Source: UBA4742 sp002403895 (GTDB lineage Bacteria; Actinomycetota; Acidimicrobiia; Acidimicrobiales; Acidimicrobilacustridaceae). From it: a DNA stretch of 14,081 nt. Where the stretch lies: contig DAISGD010000076.1 of the NCBI GenBank assembly GCA_036823295.1, positions 1 through 14,081 of the forward strand. Reading direction: 5' to 3'. The notes under the pieces were generated by a model. It did no database searches and had not been told where the DNA came from. It worked only from the letters and a program-made list of their open reading frames with translations. Position 1 is the first letter of the stretch, and the number at the start of each line of letters is the position of its first letter. The translations under genes and the position numbers were made by a program. This document shows, one piece after another, positions 12,858 to 14,081 of the stretch.

Positions 12858-14057
12858 TCAGCGCTCTCGCTCGACCTCACTGACGTGGGCCATCTCCGGT
12901 TCGACGGTCGTTTCGGGCCGGTCAGCCAGCCGGTCCAAACGAGCTTCCGACGCTTTGCGTGACCGCTGTGCCCAAATCCGTTTGGGTGCCTTCGAGATGC
13001 GGGCGCCCAGGGCTACGGCGGGTCGCTCCAACACGTGCCAGGAGATCACCCCGGCGGCGAAGGAGAGCACGATCGCTTCGACGACCAGCACCGGGACGCT
13101 CCCACCGCAGAGATGGAAATAGATGAGGCACTGTTGGATCGGGAACGCGAACACGTACATCCCGTAGGACGGGTCACCGGCCCACTTGGGCAGGTGCCAC
13201 GAGATCGGCAACGTGCCCAACCAGATGGTGAGGAACCCCACGCCAGGGATGATGAGTAGCGGGGAGCTGAGCGCAACCCCCACCAGGAGCACGATGAGGG
13301 CCACGGCCCCGGGGATGGGCCCTCGGGGAACCGCGGTGTGCCAACTGCGCAACGCCGATCCGACACAGAACCACGGTATGAGCAGAACGACGAGCAACGC
13401 GATCAGTCCCACATAGGGCACGAACGACCACCAGCCGGCCGGGTTCCTGAAGACGGTCTCGCACCACGCCAGCGAAGCCAGCGCTATGGCAAGAACAACC
13501 CAGCGGTGCTTGAGCAGGCCGAGGAGGCCGACCGCCGCCACCCCCAGGTAGCACAACACCTGTTAGGGGAGGGTCCACAGCGATCCGTTCACAGCCGGCT
13601 CCGGAAGCGACGTGAAGACGCCTGGCAGGGTGTTGGTGACCGGGATCATCGTGATGTTCTGCTTGACGTAGGCCCAAGTTGCCGGGTCCTTGAGGTACGC
13701 CCGCCCGGACAGGGTCGTGACCACCGGACCCATGAGGTACGCCGCACCGACCACGACCACGACAAGCGCGGGCCAGATCCGGAAGACTCGCTTGACGGAG
13801 TAGGCCCACAGCGAGCGGTTCGCCTCCCAGCTCGCCGTGATCAAGAAGCCGCTGACGATGAAGAACACGCCCACGGCGATCGTCCCGAGGGTCAGCGGGT
13901 AATGCGCGAAGCTGACTGGTTGCGGTTCCGGATGGCCGAGTAGCGCGTACGAGTGGCTGACGATCACCGTGACTGCGGCGACGACCCGGATGGAATCGAA
14001 CAGCGGGTACCTCGGGCGCGGCGCGGCCACTCCCGCAGTTGACGCGGCTGCGGTCAT
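12858..14057 (-). pseudogene. Acyltransferase-3 family (OafA-like) membrane O-acyltransferase, interrupted by one in-frame TAA
   Basis: Read through one stop, this is a 399-residue integral membrane acyltransferase of normal family length. The N-terminal part has the R-x10-H motif (Arg24 to His35, 'SIRVVAAVTVIVSH') and 'GVFFIVSGFLITASW' plus 'RVFRIWPAL', all hallmarks of the family. The C-terminal part has further helices, 'SYGMYVFAFPIQQ' and the closing 'VISWHVLERPAVALG', then a charged cytoplasmic tail. Both halves are in the same frame. The break is at 13563-13565, where 'NGSLWTLP' is followed by TAA CAG GTG; the family normally reads 'LPYEV' here, so TAC GAG has apparently become TAA CAG. 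GTG 13559 could restart but lacks a ribosome site. Such enzymes O-acylate surface glycans or antibiotics. The frame upstream of ATG 14057 is open to the window edge; a TGA overlapping that ATG in another frame may end an upstream gene. Confidence 0.85.
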
Positions 14058-14081
14058 CAGACTGCGCTGGATCTCATCGAA

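Overview
The window is very GC-rich DNA (roughly 70% by eye) with strong G/C bias at third codon positions, GTG and TTG starts, long antisense shadow ORFs, and protein families typical of high-GC Actinobacteria. The C-terminal 'LDSRDG' repeats of the large secreted protein, the GNAT-first acyl-CoA-ligase-like acetyltransferase and the FadE-type dehydrogenase suggest an environmental actinobacterium, perhaps of the Acidimicrobiia. That placement is inference: no rRNA or other marker gene is present. I see no tRNA, rRNA, CRISPR array, insertion sequence or phage gene.

Layout, left to right. (1) 1-1255 (+): 3' part of a large surface or secreted protein with tandem bacterial Ig/cadherin-like repeats and a C-terminal L-type-lectin-like domain. 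(2) 1262-1468 (-): an orphan 68-codon C-terminal domain of an acyl-CoA synthetase, missing the rest of the enzyme. (3) 1512-3543 (+): a DUF971 zinc protein, an acyl-CoA dehydrogenase and a J-domain protein, closely spaced and probably co-transcribed in part. (4) 3563-6328 (-): a 921-aa fusion of a GNAT acetyltransferase and an ADP-forming acyl-CoA-ligase-like module (Pat type). It is divergent, across a 90-bp spacer containing a perfect 7-bp dyad, from (5) 6419-8686 (+): a 755-aa Mo-bisMGD / 4Fe-4S oxidoreductase. (6) 8667-9398 (-): a single-pass membrane protein of unknown function, followed by a possible 32-aa ORF. (7) 9486-9917 (+): a small cytoplasmic protein of unknown function. (8) 10052-12817 (+): a 921-aa exported protein with a DUF4185-like beta-propeller region, a beta-sandwich-like region and three 124-aa repeats. 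(9) 12858-14057 (-): an acyltransferase-3 (OafA-like) membrane protein interrupted by one in-frame TAA.

How the parts may relate. The acyl-CoA synthetase fragment, the dehydrogenase and the Pat-like protein all touch acyl-CoA metabolism. Pat enzymes of actinobacteria are known to acylate the C-terminal-domain lysine of AMP-forming acyl-CoA synthetases, and the orphan fragment is exactly that domain. The lectin-like protein, the DUF4185 protein and the O-acyltransferase point to cell-surface or polysaccharide functions at both ends. There is no clear single multi-gene system. The points most worth checking are the orphan ligase domain with a near-ideal ribosome binding site, the loss of both expected phosphorelay histidines in the Pat-like protein, the dyad between it and the Mo enzyme, the apparent leaderless promoters, the recently homogenised repeats, and the single-codon disruption of the acyltransferase.
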